A stretch of DNA of 64,000 nt, from the NCBI GenBank assembly GCA_035771175.1, contig CM069611.1:18301366-18365365 (forward strand), read 5' to 3'. Origin of the DNA: Paratinospora sagittata (Eukaryota; Streptophyta; Magnoliopsida; Ranunculales; Menispermaceae). Under the pieces are notes generated by a model. It ran no database searches and was not told the origin of the DNA. It saw only the letters and a program-made list of their open reading frames with translations. A program made the position numbers and the translations under genes. Positions 23,353 to 35,112 of this stretch are shown piece by piece; position 1 is the first letter of the stretch; each line of letters begins with the position of its first letter.

Positions 23353-23868
23353 CTAGTTTTGTGGAAGAGAGCGGACGACTACATGAATCTGCTGTTCATT
23401 CATGAGAACATGCCCAACACTGTTCAGTTCACGAATCATGTTTGACATTTCACATAGATGTTGTTTAATCGTATGAAGTTGTCGTTTTACATACGTTTCA
23501 AACTTGATTGTTAGCTGCTGTAGCTTAGTAGCAGAGGTCATCCCAAACTTCTCTTTAAGGGCAGTCCACATCTCTTGGGCAGTCTCATACTGCTCAAATT
23601 GGCACATCAAGACATTTGTAGTACTACTTAGTAGAGTGATGCGTGTCAGGCTATTCTTGCGTTTCTACTATTGAAATGCTTCCATATCACACCTATGTTG
23701 AGCAGTGTCCCCACATTCAGGTTCAGACATGGTATGGGTTAAGGCTTCAAGAGCCTCTTGCTCCTTTAGTATGAACTGGACTCTTCGATGCCAAATGTCG
23801 AAGTTGTCCTCGTTCAACTTTTCTCCCTTATTCAAGTTAGCAATAATACTCTTGGTAGCAGAAGTCAT
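23353..23868 (-). pseudogene. Tork-like gag
   Basis: Starts MTSATKSIIANLNKGEKLNE at 23868, then NFDIWHRRVQFILKEQEALE, typical of copia gag. A stop at about 23668 interrupts it; it goes on at 23610-23353 with MWTALKEKFGMTSATKLQ and LPQN. Gag forms the particle and binds RNA. Confidence 0.88.
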
Positions 23869-23905
23869 AGCTCTAAACTATAGACATTTTAATATCACAT
23901 ATTAA

Positions 23906-25196
23906 TACTAGGACCCATTAATTTACAAATTTATATTTTCCGCATAATTCTAGTTAAGTCAATGATAAATAATTTTAGAGAATAGGTTCGAAAGGTCACT
24001 TTTGTTTACAATCATCACCTATTTCTCTAAATCAAATAACCATTACTTAAACAATTCGCACAAAACATGTCATTCAAAAATATCCAAATAATCATTCGTA
24101 TAGATGGAAAAAGAATGAAAAACTAAATAAGTTCACTATTTATGACAGTGTCTAATTCATGTTGCAATTCCATCATTTTAATAATGGATAAATCAATGGT
24201 TAAATCATATCATGCATACAATTTTAGATTTATCATCATGTTGAAGTCATATCATGAATGTAACCGTACAAATGTAAAAAACCATATATCACAGTTCATG
24301 TGTTTTTGAGAAAACATGATCTAATGATTTGAATTCAATAATCAAAATTCAACGGTTGATGTTACATCACAACACATATTGCAGATTTGCACATTACAGC
24401 ATGAATCTGATAAATGTAACCATATGGATGTAAATGTCATGCAAAAATATGTCAAGGTACAGTTCATGACTTTTGCCAAAAATCACCAGAAGGCCTTTTC
24501 ATTTCAAGCCATCAAAAATTGAACAGCCCAGATTAACCCAACTTTTTTTTTAAGTGTCGGTTCAACGGACTGGACTGGATCGGATTTGGGTTTGGGTCCA
24601 GGCCTGATTTGGGCTCGGACCGAGCCTGAACCAGGCCTTTTTTTTGTTAAATCGGGTCGGTGCAACCCGGTTGACCTGGCCGGGCTGGGTGGGTGATGAC
24701 CCGAGTGAGTCATCTTCCCCACCCGGCTGGTCTGCAACTGCATACTAGCGTCGTCGTGGTTACGGCGCTACTCTGCTGGCATTGAAAAAAAGGTCCGGCC
24801 GAGCCTCCCTCAATTGGCGGTCACACCGGTGGGATCATCGGCTGGAGGTCCTGTCGGATTCCGGCGGCCTTTTTTTATTTATTTTATTTTATTTTATTTT
24901 AAATTGATTATTTTTGTGAAGATTTGGCTTTCAATGTGGCACCACTATGGACATGTAAATCGGTCCATTTCAAAGACCTCACTTCAGAGATCATGTGGGT
25001 ATGTTCATCGGCCGATGAGTTTACCGGATTCCAACGAAAATCAGACCAAAACAGTGTGCATCCTTTTTTTTTGAAACAAAAAAAAATCACCAAGTAAAAA
25101 AATTTTAAGTCTGTTTCTGTGTTAAAAAAAATGCACCGAATTTTTTTTAAAAAAAATAACATCAAAACATTAATCAACACGAGAACACCCATATAT
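23906..25196 (-). other. 5' leader of the Tork-like element
   Basis: About 1.3 kb between the primer site and the gag start. It has a GC-rich part at 24540-24840 with repeated GGGTTTGGGTCC-like words, and an ATTTT run at 24868-24900. No reading frame is supported. Confidence 0.55.
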
Positions 25197-25209
25197 GCTC
25201 TGATACCAA
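25197..25209 (-). promoter_or_regulatory. Primer binding site of Tork-like element (tRNA-iMet)
   Basis: On the minus strand TTGGTATCAGAGC directly follows the LTR end, complementary to the 3' end of initiator tRNA-Met. Confidence 0.93.
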
Positions 25210-25620
25210 TGTAGAAATCATTCGTATGGAAATCATGTAAATCGAAAAAAATTAAATAGAAAAGTGAAAACATTACCAATATCATCTCGAGGGTGCTCCA
25301 CGCGTTTAGTGTTGTCACGGGTTCCCAACATATTCCACAGTCCAAAAGCCCAATTCTTTACTCAATGAAAATTCTCTGCAATTTTCTCGTGTATTTTACC
25401 GTGTTCACATCCCCTTAATTTATTGGCATTCTAGAGAATCAAATCTCCTTGATTCTCTCCAATTTAGAATGTGGTGGAGATAGGATAACTATCAAATAGT
25501 AGTTATCTTAAGGTGATTATTTAGGGGTTATTCAATTAGATAACTCAAGATAATAATAATCTGATAATGATAAACATTATCAAAATCTAAGATCTCCAAC
25601 TACATGATCAAATTCCAACA
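25210..25620 (-). repeat. 5' LTR of Tork-like element
   Basis: Same termini as 18381-18814 (TGTAGA...CCAACA on the plus strand). A deletion of about 20 bp near 25320 explains the shorter length. Confidence 0.92.
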
Positions 25621-25628
25621 CTTGCATA

Positions 25629-25640
25629 TGGTATCAGAGC
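25629..25640 (+). promoter_or_regulatory. Primer binding site of host copia element (tRNA-iMet)
   Basis: TGGTATCAGAGC, plus strand, after the resumed LTR end CTTGCA (25621-25626). Confidence 0.88.
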
Positions 25641-25739
25641 GATGTTGAGGCATACACCATGGGAGGATGACCAACATCCTCATCACCTTCTCAAAATTCA
25701 GCCCAACCACTGCAAAATAAAGCAGTGAGCAACAATCCA

Positions 25740-26761
25740 TTAGGATGAAATATGAGTTAATCAATGTTTGTAAAATTAGATAGGTCAACTATCTTCTCAT
25801 GAAATCAATGGTACTTCCAGTCATAAGTGGTCACAAAATGGAAGGTTACATCCTCGGCACAAAGCCTTGTCCGTCGGCAACGATTCCGGTTTCATATGAT
25901 GAAAAAAGTTATGTTTAGATTAATGGTGAATATGAAGACTGGATTAGTCAAGATCAGTTGCTACTTGGATGGTTGTTTAACTCTCTTATTGAGTCAGTCA
26001 CTTCACAAATCATTGGCTGCTCCACATCCAAGAGTGAGTGGGAAACCATTGAAAATTTGTGTGGAGCTCAGAATAAAGCAAAGATCCAGATTTGTAGAAC
26101 TGGTATTCAAACAACAAGGAAAGACTCCTTAACTATGGGATGAAATATTATGCTGATTGTTTAGCTACAACAGGGCATCCATTTTCTCAATCTAATCTTG
26201 TTCCTTGTACTTTAGCTGGCCTTGGAGCAGAGTATCTGCCTATTACCACGTTGTTACAAGACAAAGGCAACTTAACCTAGCCGGAGTTACAATCTTCTTT
26301 ATTGAGTTTTGAAACTCAATTGAAATAGCTAAATCAACTCTTTAATATCTCAATTGGAGCCTCTACAAATGTTTTTTTTCATAGATCTGGTTCTAATGGA
26401 AATCAAGGTTCACAACGACCTGCAAATCAATATTCTGAAGATTCACAACGATCTCAGAATTTTAACCGCGGATCTCAAGGAAATAAGCGTGTAGGAGGTC
26501 GCTATCGTGGTCGTGGTCGTGGTCGTGGTCGTAGATCTAACAATACATCTCTTCGAACTTCCCAAATATGTGGCAAGAATGGTCATACAGTTGCGATATG
26601 CTATATCGTACATATTTCAGTTACTTGGGATCAATTCCAAGTTCCTCTCAACCCAGAGCTTATATCACCACTCGAAACACAGTCAATGATCCAGCATGGA
26701 TCATGGATAGCGGTGCAACGCATCATGTGACTGCGGATTCCTCAAATATGAATATTGCTAC
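25740..26761 (+). pseudogene. Host copia gag, zinc knuckle and start of protease
   Basis: Plus-strand frames give EGYILGTKPCPSATIPVS and DWISQDQLLLGWLFNSLIES (UBN2 gag), SEWETIENLCGAQNKAKIQ, then decayed sequence, an RGRGRGRGR run at 26500-26535, the knuckle CGKNGHTVAIC, and finally WIMDSGATHHVTADSS (protease active site, 26703-26732). Several stops and shifts lie in between. The frame is cut at 26761 by the gag-protease element and goes on at 33966. Confidence 0.87.
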
Positions 26762-28322
26762 TGATGCGTGCAAACCGCAAGTGTACGGTTGCCAAGTTAT
26801 AATATAAACCAATGAGAATCGGGTATCGTCCTCAGGGATTGATTTACTACACTAATTATATCGCTTCTAAACCTAATTTTATCTAGAAAACCAAATTTTG
26901 ATGATCAGTGGACTAAAATAATAATTAAACTAAAGCACTAATTAAAATAGCAATTTATCAGAATTTGCTGGAGAAAAATCAATATTAAAAACATGTAGAG
27001 ATTAGATTTCACCTAATTATCAATTATGCAATATTAGTCATGATTGCTACCAAGTCCTTATTCATGTTTATAAGTCAAAATCCTATAATTCCTAACACCC
27101 TCTATCGAGTGTAACGTTAGAATCTATTACCAAAACACTAGTTTCGACCTATCGATAAAAACCAATACATTAGAAATGCATTAAGCCTTGTGATTTTCCT
27201 ACAACTTCATAAGACATCGCATATCAATCGATACTACGACCATCCCATGTCATATTTCTCATGTTCAAACCTAGAGAACCCTCTATCAAGTGCCGCACCC
27301 CAAGTCTATGATCATTCGATCCGTGGCCAAGAGAACAAAAGCATTAAGCATGGAGACATATAAATAAACCAAGAATAAATCATTGATAATAAACAAAAGC
27401 TAATGTTATTGCATAATCTCTAATATAGGATCCATCTCCTCTATAGATTAACAAGTTAGTTCATAACTTGGAATAACAAAACCCAAAATATGTAGAAAAA
27501 CTAGAAAATAAACATCAAAACCCAAACTAGTTGCTATTGATCTTGTAAAATCCTCCTTGTCTCCAAGTTGTCTTCTTCGCATTCCTTTGCTCCTAGTCGT
27601 CTTTCCCTCTTCTCCAGTATAGTCCTCTCTTTTATGTCTAGAAAACCCTAAAAAAATGGTCTTTATATAACTACAAGTCCATAAGAAGTCGTCCAACAAG
27701 TGTCCAAGTCGAGCTAGGAAACTTTGCAACAAAATTAGATAGTTTCTATTTTGAATCGCACATTCGCTTTCTTCCTCACCGTTTTTATTCTTGTTCTTCA
27801 CTCCAAATCAACCTCAAAACCATTGAATCTTGTATTATATGAAGTAAGGAATCCATATAAACAAACCACGTCCATATCAGAGTTAAATTGAGAAAGTTAT
27901 GGCCGAAATACAAAAGTCGTGCAGTTAGGCTTTTATTCAGCGCCGATGCGTTCATTTTCAGCATTGCGGCTCTCAGAACATTGCTTTGGCCTTTTTCTCT
28001 GTGGACTTAGCCATTTTTCATCTCTTTTCGACTTGGGTTCTTCATGTTTCTCCTTTGCACTTTCTTGTACATGTTTTCATCATCCAAATCTATGACTAAC
28101 ACATCCAAACACCTACAAAACAAAGCAAATCAAATCAATAACACACTAAAATATGAAATGGATCAAATCATAAACTAATAAACCAAACTAATGCATAAAA
28201 ACCCAAATTATCCTAAAATAACAATTGAATCAAAACTAATATAAACACATGAACTAATGCATAAAATGTCCTAAAACACACCTAAAACATTCTCTAAAAC
28301 CTATCTACATATGCAACTATCA
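26762..28322 (-). repeat. 3' LTR of gag-protease element
   Basis: From TGATGCGTGCAAACCGC at the left to ATGCAACTATCA at the right. Next to it on the right is a polypyrimidine stretch (polypurine tract of the minus strand). It holds 163 bp that are lost from the other LTR. Confidence 0.92.
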
Positions 28323-28341
28323 AATACCCCCAAACTTAGGA
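28323..28341 (-). other. Polypurine tract beside the 3' LTR
   Basis: Minus strand: CCTAAGTTTGGGGGTATT, directly before the LTR start TGATAG. It primes plus-strand DNA synthesis. Confidence 0.8.
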
Positions 28342-30048
28342 CTTTGATCGTCCCAAGCAAAAGGAAAACAAAACTAAAACTCATAATTAACATATCTCTT
28401 CTAAAATCACATTCTCACACAAATAAAAACTTACTCAATCATTGTAAACACATATTTGGCCTCCAAGATTACACCAAAAAGAATATTCACTTCTAGGAAG
28501 AACTTCAAGAGTGTAGAGTTGTATAGAATTTCAACCCAACTCTTACCAAGCTTTACCTTTGAGTCTTTCACATATAGGTACATAGCTAATCTCATCAAAC
28601 TTATCATGCAAGTTATGAGCAAATGCAAGCAAGTATTAAGTGTGAGATCTCTAAATATATTATTTAAATTGGAACTCTATAGGCAAGTCTTTCATGCCAC
28701 TCTCTACTAATGTAGATCACACACCATTCAGAATCAAAAGGTCTTTCACAGGTTGTAATGTAAGGCTTAGGTTCAAAAGTAGGAAAAAATATGAAAATTG
28801 TAGCTCAAAAACACCCTAAACAATTTGATTAACTGCTAACATCCACTACATTACATTTGAAACCAAAACCCCATTTTCAGTGCATATATCCTCTGTAAAA
28901 TTCAACTTTTCATTCACTCCCCATTCTTTTGTTTGCTTCTTATCATCATTCATTTTTTCTTTCTTTCATAGAATGCTACACCCTCAAACTTATTTGTTTT
29001 CAACACATAGATGTAACACCCTTTTCTTCTCTTTTTCAATTTCTTTTCTTTTTCAATATAACTCATAAGCAAACTTCACAAATTTATATATATATATTTT
29101 TCTTTATCACCTTTTTCTTCACTTTTTTTTCTTTCCCATTGTTCTTCTTGCAAATAATAATACTCCAACTTGATCAAAGTGTTTAAGGTACATAGGTTGA
29201 AAAACAAGGAATTTAAACATAACAAGCTCAAAGTTCATGATGCATAGGTAACAAAGAAAAAGATATTCAACTCAAAATGGGAACTATGGATATAATAAAA
29301 AGTAAGGTAGGCTATTTGGCTCAAACTTTTTCAAACATGGCCTATATCATCTTCCTCATGGTGTGTTTTCTAGGATGTCGCCTCAAGAAGTGATCAAACT
29401 TGTTCTAGAATCCCAAGAGATCTAAAATATGACTTAGCAAGCAAAAGTCCATTGTCAACAATCTTAATTTAATGATCAAAACCATTCACAATTGGTTAAG
29501 TCTCTTCAACATAACTTAACAAAAATGGATCACGCACACAGACATATAGGTACTCTCTACATTCCCCTATCGTTTCATATGTTTGAAGTGTTCTCATGTC
29601 ATTGGCCTTCCATAAGTAAGTCTAAAAGTCTAAAAGAATGTGATTAACTAACCTAAAGTAATGCACACTAGCAAACTAACCATGACAAAAATTCAAAACT
29701 CTCCCCCCAAACTTAAAGCGAGCATTGTCCTCAATTCAGGACATACATAAAGAAAAACAGAGGCAATACAAAAGAAGAGATTTTAGAAAAACCCCCTTAA
29801 CCCATATGGGTGAAGATCTCGTATGATGCACTCCAATCGCCTCTCCTAGATGCTCCAAGAAGACCCCCAAACTTGCTTTAGAACCTAGAAAGGAAAAGAA
29901 ATGAATATGTCAATGCTACGAAACTCAAATATATACTACAATGACTAAAAACATAAAACATATAAAATAAGAAAACTCCAAAACTAATGGGTTGCCTCCC
30001 AACAAGCGCTTGGTTCAAAGTCCTCAGCCCGACTTCTTCTTTGTTTCT
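28342..30048 (-). other. Long 3' non-coding part of the gag-protease element
   Basis: About 1.7 kb without a supportable gene. It contains pyrimidine-rich stretches (28960-29150) and a second polypurine-tract-like sequence at 29700-29720 (minus strand CTTTAAGTTTGGGGGGAGAG). Confidence 0.7.
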
Positions 30049-30900
30049 TTAAGGTGGATTATCAAGAAGCACGACCTTTTCATTCCTTTCATCTTGGCCC
30101 TTAAATTTTCTTAACCGTTTCTTGACTGAAGAAAGAGATCCATCTTTTCGCTTATGCTCAATCATGGTACTCAACAACTTTTCTTCTTCAACATTTGACA
30201 TCAAATATAGGTCCTTCCACACCAAGGGATGATATTCATCTAAATTCTCTACTTTTTCCACATACTGCTCCAAGGCATCTTTCGATGTAGGCTTCTCAAA
30301 AGTAGCACACTTATAAATTACCCCTTTGACATCAATTCGGTTGCTAGTATTCTTCTTCTCAGGAGCTTTGGGTATATTATAGATCTTAAACAACACTTGG
30401 TCATCATTAACCCTCAAGGTAAGCTTACCAAGTTCCACGTCTATCAATGTTCTCCTAGTAGCAAGGAATGGTCCCCCAAGTATCAAGGGAATGTCTCCAT
30501 CTTCCTCAATATCCAATACCACAAAGTCAACCTAGAAAATGAACGTATCCACTATCACTAAAACATCTTCAATGATACCCCAAGGATATTTAAGAGACTG
30601 ATCCGCTAATTGTAAGGAGATAGTGGTGGGCTTCACCTCACCGAGCCCCAATTTCCTAAAAATAGAGAGTGGCATTAAGTTAATGTTTGCACCTAAATCA
30701 CATAAAACATTATTAAAATTTAAAGTACCAATGGTGCAAGGAAAAGTAAAACTCCTTGGATCCTTTAGCTTTTGAGGTAGCTTCTTTTGTAGTATGGCAC
30801 TACACTCCTCCGTAAGCTTCACCGTCTCATAATCCTCCAACTTCCTCTTCCTTAACTTAACATCCTTCATAAACTTCACATAGTTTGGCATTTGCTCCAA
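30049..30900 (-). pseudogene. Athila/Tat-like aspartic protease region
   Basis: Two in-phase open blocks. 30900-30532 has LTEECSAILQKKLPQKLKDP, FTFPCTIG, then VLCDLGANINLMPLSIFRKL, the plant gypsy (Athila/Tat type) protease signature DLGA. 30522-30049 has DGDIPLILGGPFLATRRTLI, the second conserved part (ILGRPFL in relatives), and ends with a stop right after a Lys/Arg-rich region. In complete elements RT would follow; here nothing does. One frameshift joins it to the gag frame near 30880. Confidence 0.88.
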
Positions 30901-32380
30901 TGCATCTTGAAAAGGGATGTTAATTGAATCTTTTTGAAAATTTCTAGAAACTTGGTGAATTGCTCGTCAAGCTTATTCTTTTGAAATCTTTGAGGGAATG
31001 GGAGAGTTAGTTTGAGAATGGGAGGGTTATCAGAAAATGTTATTGAACCCGGCCTAAAAGGCCTCTCTTTTGGCTTCTCCTTCTCATTCAACTTTTCCTT
31101 CTTTTCACTTGTCTTTTCTTCATTCATAAGCTTGTCTTCCTCATCTTGCACAGGCTGTAGAGGTGTTATGTGTTGGCTATTCAAGTCAGCTCCATTTACT
31201 TCTCTTCTGCTCCTCAATGTGATGGCGTGGCATTGCTCTTTTGCTTTTACCTCAGTGTTGCTAGGTAGTGACCGTTGTTGGGTACTCATCTGTAATGCGA
31301 ACTACCCCACTTGCACCTCTAAATTCTTGATAGAAGCCCTTGTCTTCGTTATGAAAGAATTCAACAACTCATCACTAGTAGACTTCTTCTCTTGTGCTTG
31401 AGTGTAGATACCCGGTGGAGGTTGTAAAGTATTCCTTATATTGGCATATGAGAAATTCTCATGATTATGAATACTCGAGTGGTATTGATTTGGCACACCT
31501 TGATTTTTTCTATAATTGTACCCCCGGTCGTTTATGTATTGTATTTGCTCCTCCAATGCTTTATTGCCCGAATAGCCCAAATTCAACGTCGTTTCTTTCT
31601 CAATAGATGGTTGTGCACTTTGAGTAGTAAGCATAGCAAGTTAGTTGGCATCCCTTGACATCTGTGCAGAGAGAGATGTGAATTGATCAACTTCGTGTAA
31701 ACCGACTACCTTCTTCACCATGGATCTTGCCCCTGGAACTTCATAGGTATTGGTAGCCATATCCTCCAACAAGCTAAATGCCTCAAGAGTAGTCTTGGAC
31801 AACAATGAACCACCGGAAACCGCATCTTCTAGAGTCCTTGTAGAAGACGTCATCCCATTTTAGAAAAGTTGAAGTTGTAACCAATCTTGAAACCCTTTTT
31901 GAGGGCATTTCCTCAACAACTCCTCAAATCTCTCCCAAGAGTCATATAAAGATTCTGACTCTTGTTGCTTGAATTGCCCAATCTCAGCTCGTAGTTGGGC
32001 GGTATTGGCAGGGGGAAAGAATTTTTGTAAAAACTTGTGTAGTATGTCCTCCCATGTTGCTATGCTATTTGGTTGCAAGGATTGCAACCATGCTCTTGCC
32101 TTGTCTCCAAGTGAGAACGGGAACAACCTCAATCTAATGGTGTCTTCAGGATCACCATTCATCTTCACAGTGTCACACATCTCCAAGAAAGTGGTAATGT
32201 CGATAGTTGGATCTTCCATAAGGGAACCTCCAAATTAGTGATGTTGGCCATCGAGATCAAAGTCGGCTTCAACTCAAAGTTGTTCGTATTTATGTGAGTG
32301 CGAACAATGCTCGAGTAGTTGTCATTGATGACTGATTTGAAATAATCACTCAACGTCAATTGATTTGGATTATCCACCAT
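30876..32380 (-). pseudogene. Athila/Tat-like gag
   Basis: Starts with MVDNPNQLTLSDYFKSVIND at 32380. After a frameshift, 32219-31860 holds the Retrotrans_gag core (FPFSLGDKARAWLQSLQPNS, WEDILHKFLQKFFPPA, ESLYDSWERFEELLRKCP). The blocks 31853-31641, 31634-31302 and 31289-30876 stay in the same frame and are separated only by stop codons. They carry a linker with Gln/Asn-rich and Lys/Glu-rich stretches (KEKLNEKEKPKERPFRPG). No zinc knuckle is seen. Confidence 0.87.
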
Positions 32381-32589
32381 GGTTTCAGCACCTACTCTTC
32401 TTTCTCTTCTTAGTCTTCCAAACGTTCTCTCAATCTCGGGATCAAACGGTACTGTCTCAAAGCTTTTCGATCACCACATATACGTGGAAAACATACAAGA
32501 ATGAAAAAAAAACTTTAGGAAATAACAAATAAAATCTAAATTAAAATCAAAGCTCGAAAACACAATAATAGTGTAAACTAATATTTATA

Positions 32590-32605
32590 CCCGACAACGG
32601 CGCCA
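32590..32605 (-). promoter_or_regulatory. Primer binding site, tRNA-Asp type
   Basis: On the minus strand TGGCGCCGTTGTCGGG, a few bases after the 5' LTR. It is complementary, with one mismatch, to the 3' end of plant tRNA-Asp (CCCGGCAACGGCGCCA). Confidence 0.85.
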
Positions 32606-32611
32606 AAAACA

Positions 32612-33961
32612 TGATGCTTGCAAACCGCAAGTGTACGGTTGCCAAGTTATAATATAAACCGATGAGAATCGGATATCGTCCTTAGGGATTGATTTACTAC
32701 ATTAATTATATCGTTCCTAGCCCTAATTTTATATAAAAAACCAAATTGTGATGATCAGTGGACTAAAATAATAATTAAACTAAAGAACTAATTAAAATAG
32801 CAATTTATTAGAATTTGCTGGAGAAAAATCAATATTAAAAACATCTAGATATTAGATTTCACCTAATTATCAATTATGCAATATTAGTCATGATTGTTAC
32901 CAAGTCCTTATTCATGTTTATAAGTCAAAATCCTATAATTCCTAACATCCTCTGTCGAGTGCCGCGTTAGAATCTATTACCAAAACACTAGTTTCGACCT
33001 ATCGATAAAAATCAATACATTAGCAATGCATTAAGCATGGAGAAATATAAATAAACCAAGAATAAATCATTGATAATAAACAAAAGCTAATGTTATTGCA
33101 TAATCTCTAATATAGGATCCATCTCCTCTATAGATTAACAAGTTAGTTCATAACTTGGGATAACAAAACCCAAAATATGTAGAAAAATAAGAAAATAAAC
33201 ATCAAAACCCAAACTAGTTGCTATTGATCTTGTAAAATCCTCCTTGTCTCCAAGTTGTCTTCTTCGTATTCCTTTTCTCCTAGCCGTCTTTCCCTCTTCT
33301 CCAATGTATTCCTCTCTTTTTATGTCTTGAAAACCCTAAACAATGGTCTTTATATAACTACAAGTCCATAGGAAGTCGTCTAAGAAGTGTCCAAGTCGAG
33401 CTAGGAAACTTTGCAACAAAATTAGATAGTTTCTATTTTGAATCGCACATCTGCTTTCTTCCTCGCCATTTTTATTCTTATTTTCCACTCCAATTCAACC
33501 TCAAAACCATTTCACCTTGTAGTATTTAAACTAAGGAATCCATAGAAACAAACCACGTCCATATCAAAGTTAAATTGAGAATGTCATGGCCGAAATACAA
33601 AAGTCGCGCAGTTAGGCTTTTATTCAGCGCCATTGCACTCAGAACGTTGCTTTCGGCCTTTTTTTGTGGACTTGGCCATTTTTCACCTCTTTTCGACTTG
33701 GGTTCTTCATGTTTCTCCTTTGCACTTTCTTGGACATGTTTTCATCATCCAAATCCATGACTAACACATCCAAACACCTACAAAACAATAATGCACTAAA
33801 ATATGAAATGAATCAAATCATAAACTAATAAACCAAATTAATGCACAAAAACCCAAATTATCCTAAAATAACAATTGCATCAAAACTAACGTAAACACAT
33901 GAACTAATTCATAAAATGCCCTAAAATATTCTCTGAAACCTTTCTAAGTATGTAACTATCA
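32612..33961 (-). repeat. 5' LTR of gag-protease element
   Basis: From TGATGCTTGCAAACCGC to GTAACTATCA on the plus strand. Closely similar to 26762-28322; the main difference is one deletion between two GCATTAAGC repeats. Confidence 0.92.
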
Positions 33962-33965
33962 ACTA

Positions 33966-34560
33966 CTGGATATGATGATAAGTCTTCTTTGGTTGTTGGA
34001 AATGGATCTAGTTTGCCTATCACTCATATAGGTAATACCAAACTTACCTCATCAGTTACGGACTATTAAGGATGGCTTATACCTGTGGATGTCGTATGAG
34101 CAAACTGGACCTGATTCTGTTGCAGCTTATTCTGCTACTTGTGCTTCTGATGTCATAGTTGTCGATCTATGGCATCGCCGTCTTGAACACTCATCAAGTG
34201 ATGTTGTTTCTCAAGTTCCCTCTCTCTGTAAAACTCCAATTGTCTTGAATAAATCACTTGGTTTTTGTAAAGCTTGTCAATATGGGAAGTCACATAGGTT
34301 ACCTCATAAACTATCTTTAGATCGAGCATCTCACCCTCTTGAGTTAGTAGTGCATACAGACTTATGGGAACCAGCTCCTATCTCATCTCACTTAGGCTAT
34401 TCACTTCATCGATGACTTCACACGGTTCACTTGGGTGTTTCCTTTAAAGCTGAAATCAGATGCTCTAAATGTATTTGCCATGTTCAAAATGCAAGAGGAA
34501 AATAAATTCTCATGTAAGATCAAATGTATTACATCAGATTGGGGTAGCGAATATCACAGT
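33966..34560 (+). pseudogene. Host copia protease end and integrase, truncated
   Basis: Resumes the protease frame with GYDDKSSLVVGNGSSLPITH (33969 on). It continues with WHRRLEHSSSDVVSQV and CKACQYGKSHRLPHKLS (integrase HHCC zinc region, 34170-34320), ELVVHTDLWEPAP (first catalytic Asp), DDFTRFTWVFPLKLKS after a shift at 34400, and CITSDWGSEYHS (second Asp) where the homology ends at about 34555. The rest of pol and the 3' LTR are gone. Confidence 0.85.
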
Positions 34561-35104
34561 TTGATTCTTCTCACGAGAGTAATTATGTAATGGGTGATGG
34601 TTTAATATTCTTGACTTACTCTCAGCCAGTTAAGAGCTTTATATTAGGCCTTTAGACACTACGCTGGGTCCTTCAACCCACTTTATCTTGGCCTTTACAT
34701 TCTTTAAAATGCTATTCATCAAGAGTTTAGTATTCCTCCTCTCATTTACTTTTTTTTTTCTTTTTTTTTTCTTTTCAAGAAAAAAAGACCACTATGTATC
34801 AAATTAGATATCTCACCTAGTTTTTATACGGTTTGAAAAGTCAAAACTCCAATTTTAAAATTAAAACAAAAAGAGGCTGAAAGAAAACTAAATGGCAATA
34901 ATGATTAAATTTATTTTATTGATAGTTTTGTACATATATTTATACACTTGTAAATAATGAAATAAAATAACATGCCTACAATAGCAACATATACATGGAA
35001 ATGAATCATTGTGATTTTATGGTTGGCAGTGTCGGATAAATAGGTATTCAAGTGTGTATGCCTAATGCACCCTAAGTCGTTCTTCCACATACAGATGCGC
35101 ACGA
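34561..35104. other. Gene-free interval
   Basis: AT-rich, with a T-rich/A-rich stretch at 34745-34790. No coding sequence, LTR end or terminal repeat found. Confidence 0.4.
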
Positions 35105-35112
35105 GCACCGGG

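Larger units (their letters stand above)
18381..25620 (-). mobile_element. Tork/Tnt1-like Ty1/copia retrotransposon
   Basis: Two similar LTRs (434 and 411 bp) bracket a complete but decayed gag-protease-integrase-RT-RNase H set on the minus strand. Flanking 5-mers CTTAC (18376-18380) and CTTGC (25621-25625) differ by one base, a likely mutated target duplication. It sits inside the 5' LTR of the plus-strand copia element. Lineage is inferred from ELHQMDVKTTFLNG, YVDDILFAGND and LYGLKQSSRQWY. Confidence 0.93.
26762..33961 (-). mobile_element. Gag-protease-only Ty3/gypsy element (non-autonomous)
   Basis: Two similar LTRs (1561 and 1350 bp) with TGATAG...GCATCA ends on the minus strand, a primer site for tRNA-Asp, a gag and protease frame, and no RT, RNase H or integrase. 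The flanking 5-mers are GCTAC (26757-26761) and ACTAC (33962-33966), and the copia frame resumes in register on the other side. Gag and protease resemble Athila/Tat gypsy elements. It must have moved with enzymes from a related complete element. Confidence 0.92.

Noticed and set aside
24814..25345. Possible host gene in the GC-richer leader of the Tork-like element
   Set aside because: The frames end in low-complexity sequence, overlap on both strands and include the primer site and LTR; no domain recognised.
28880..29186. Phe-rich membrane-like small proteins
   Set aside because: They are translations of a T-rich stretch in the 3' non-coding part of the gag-protease element, with no support.
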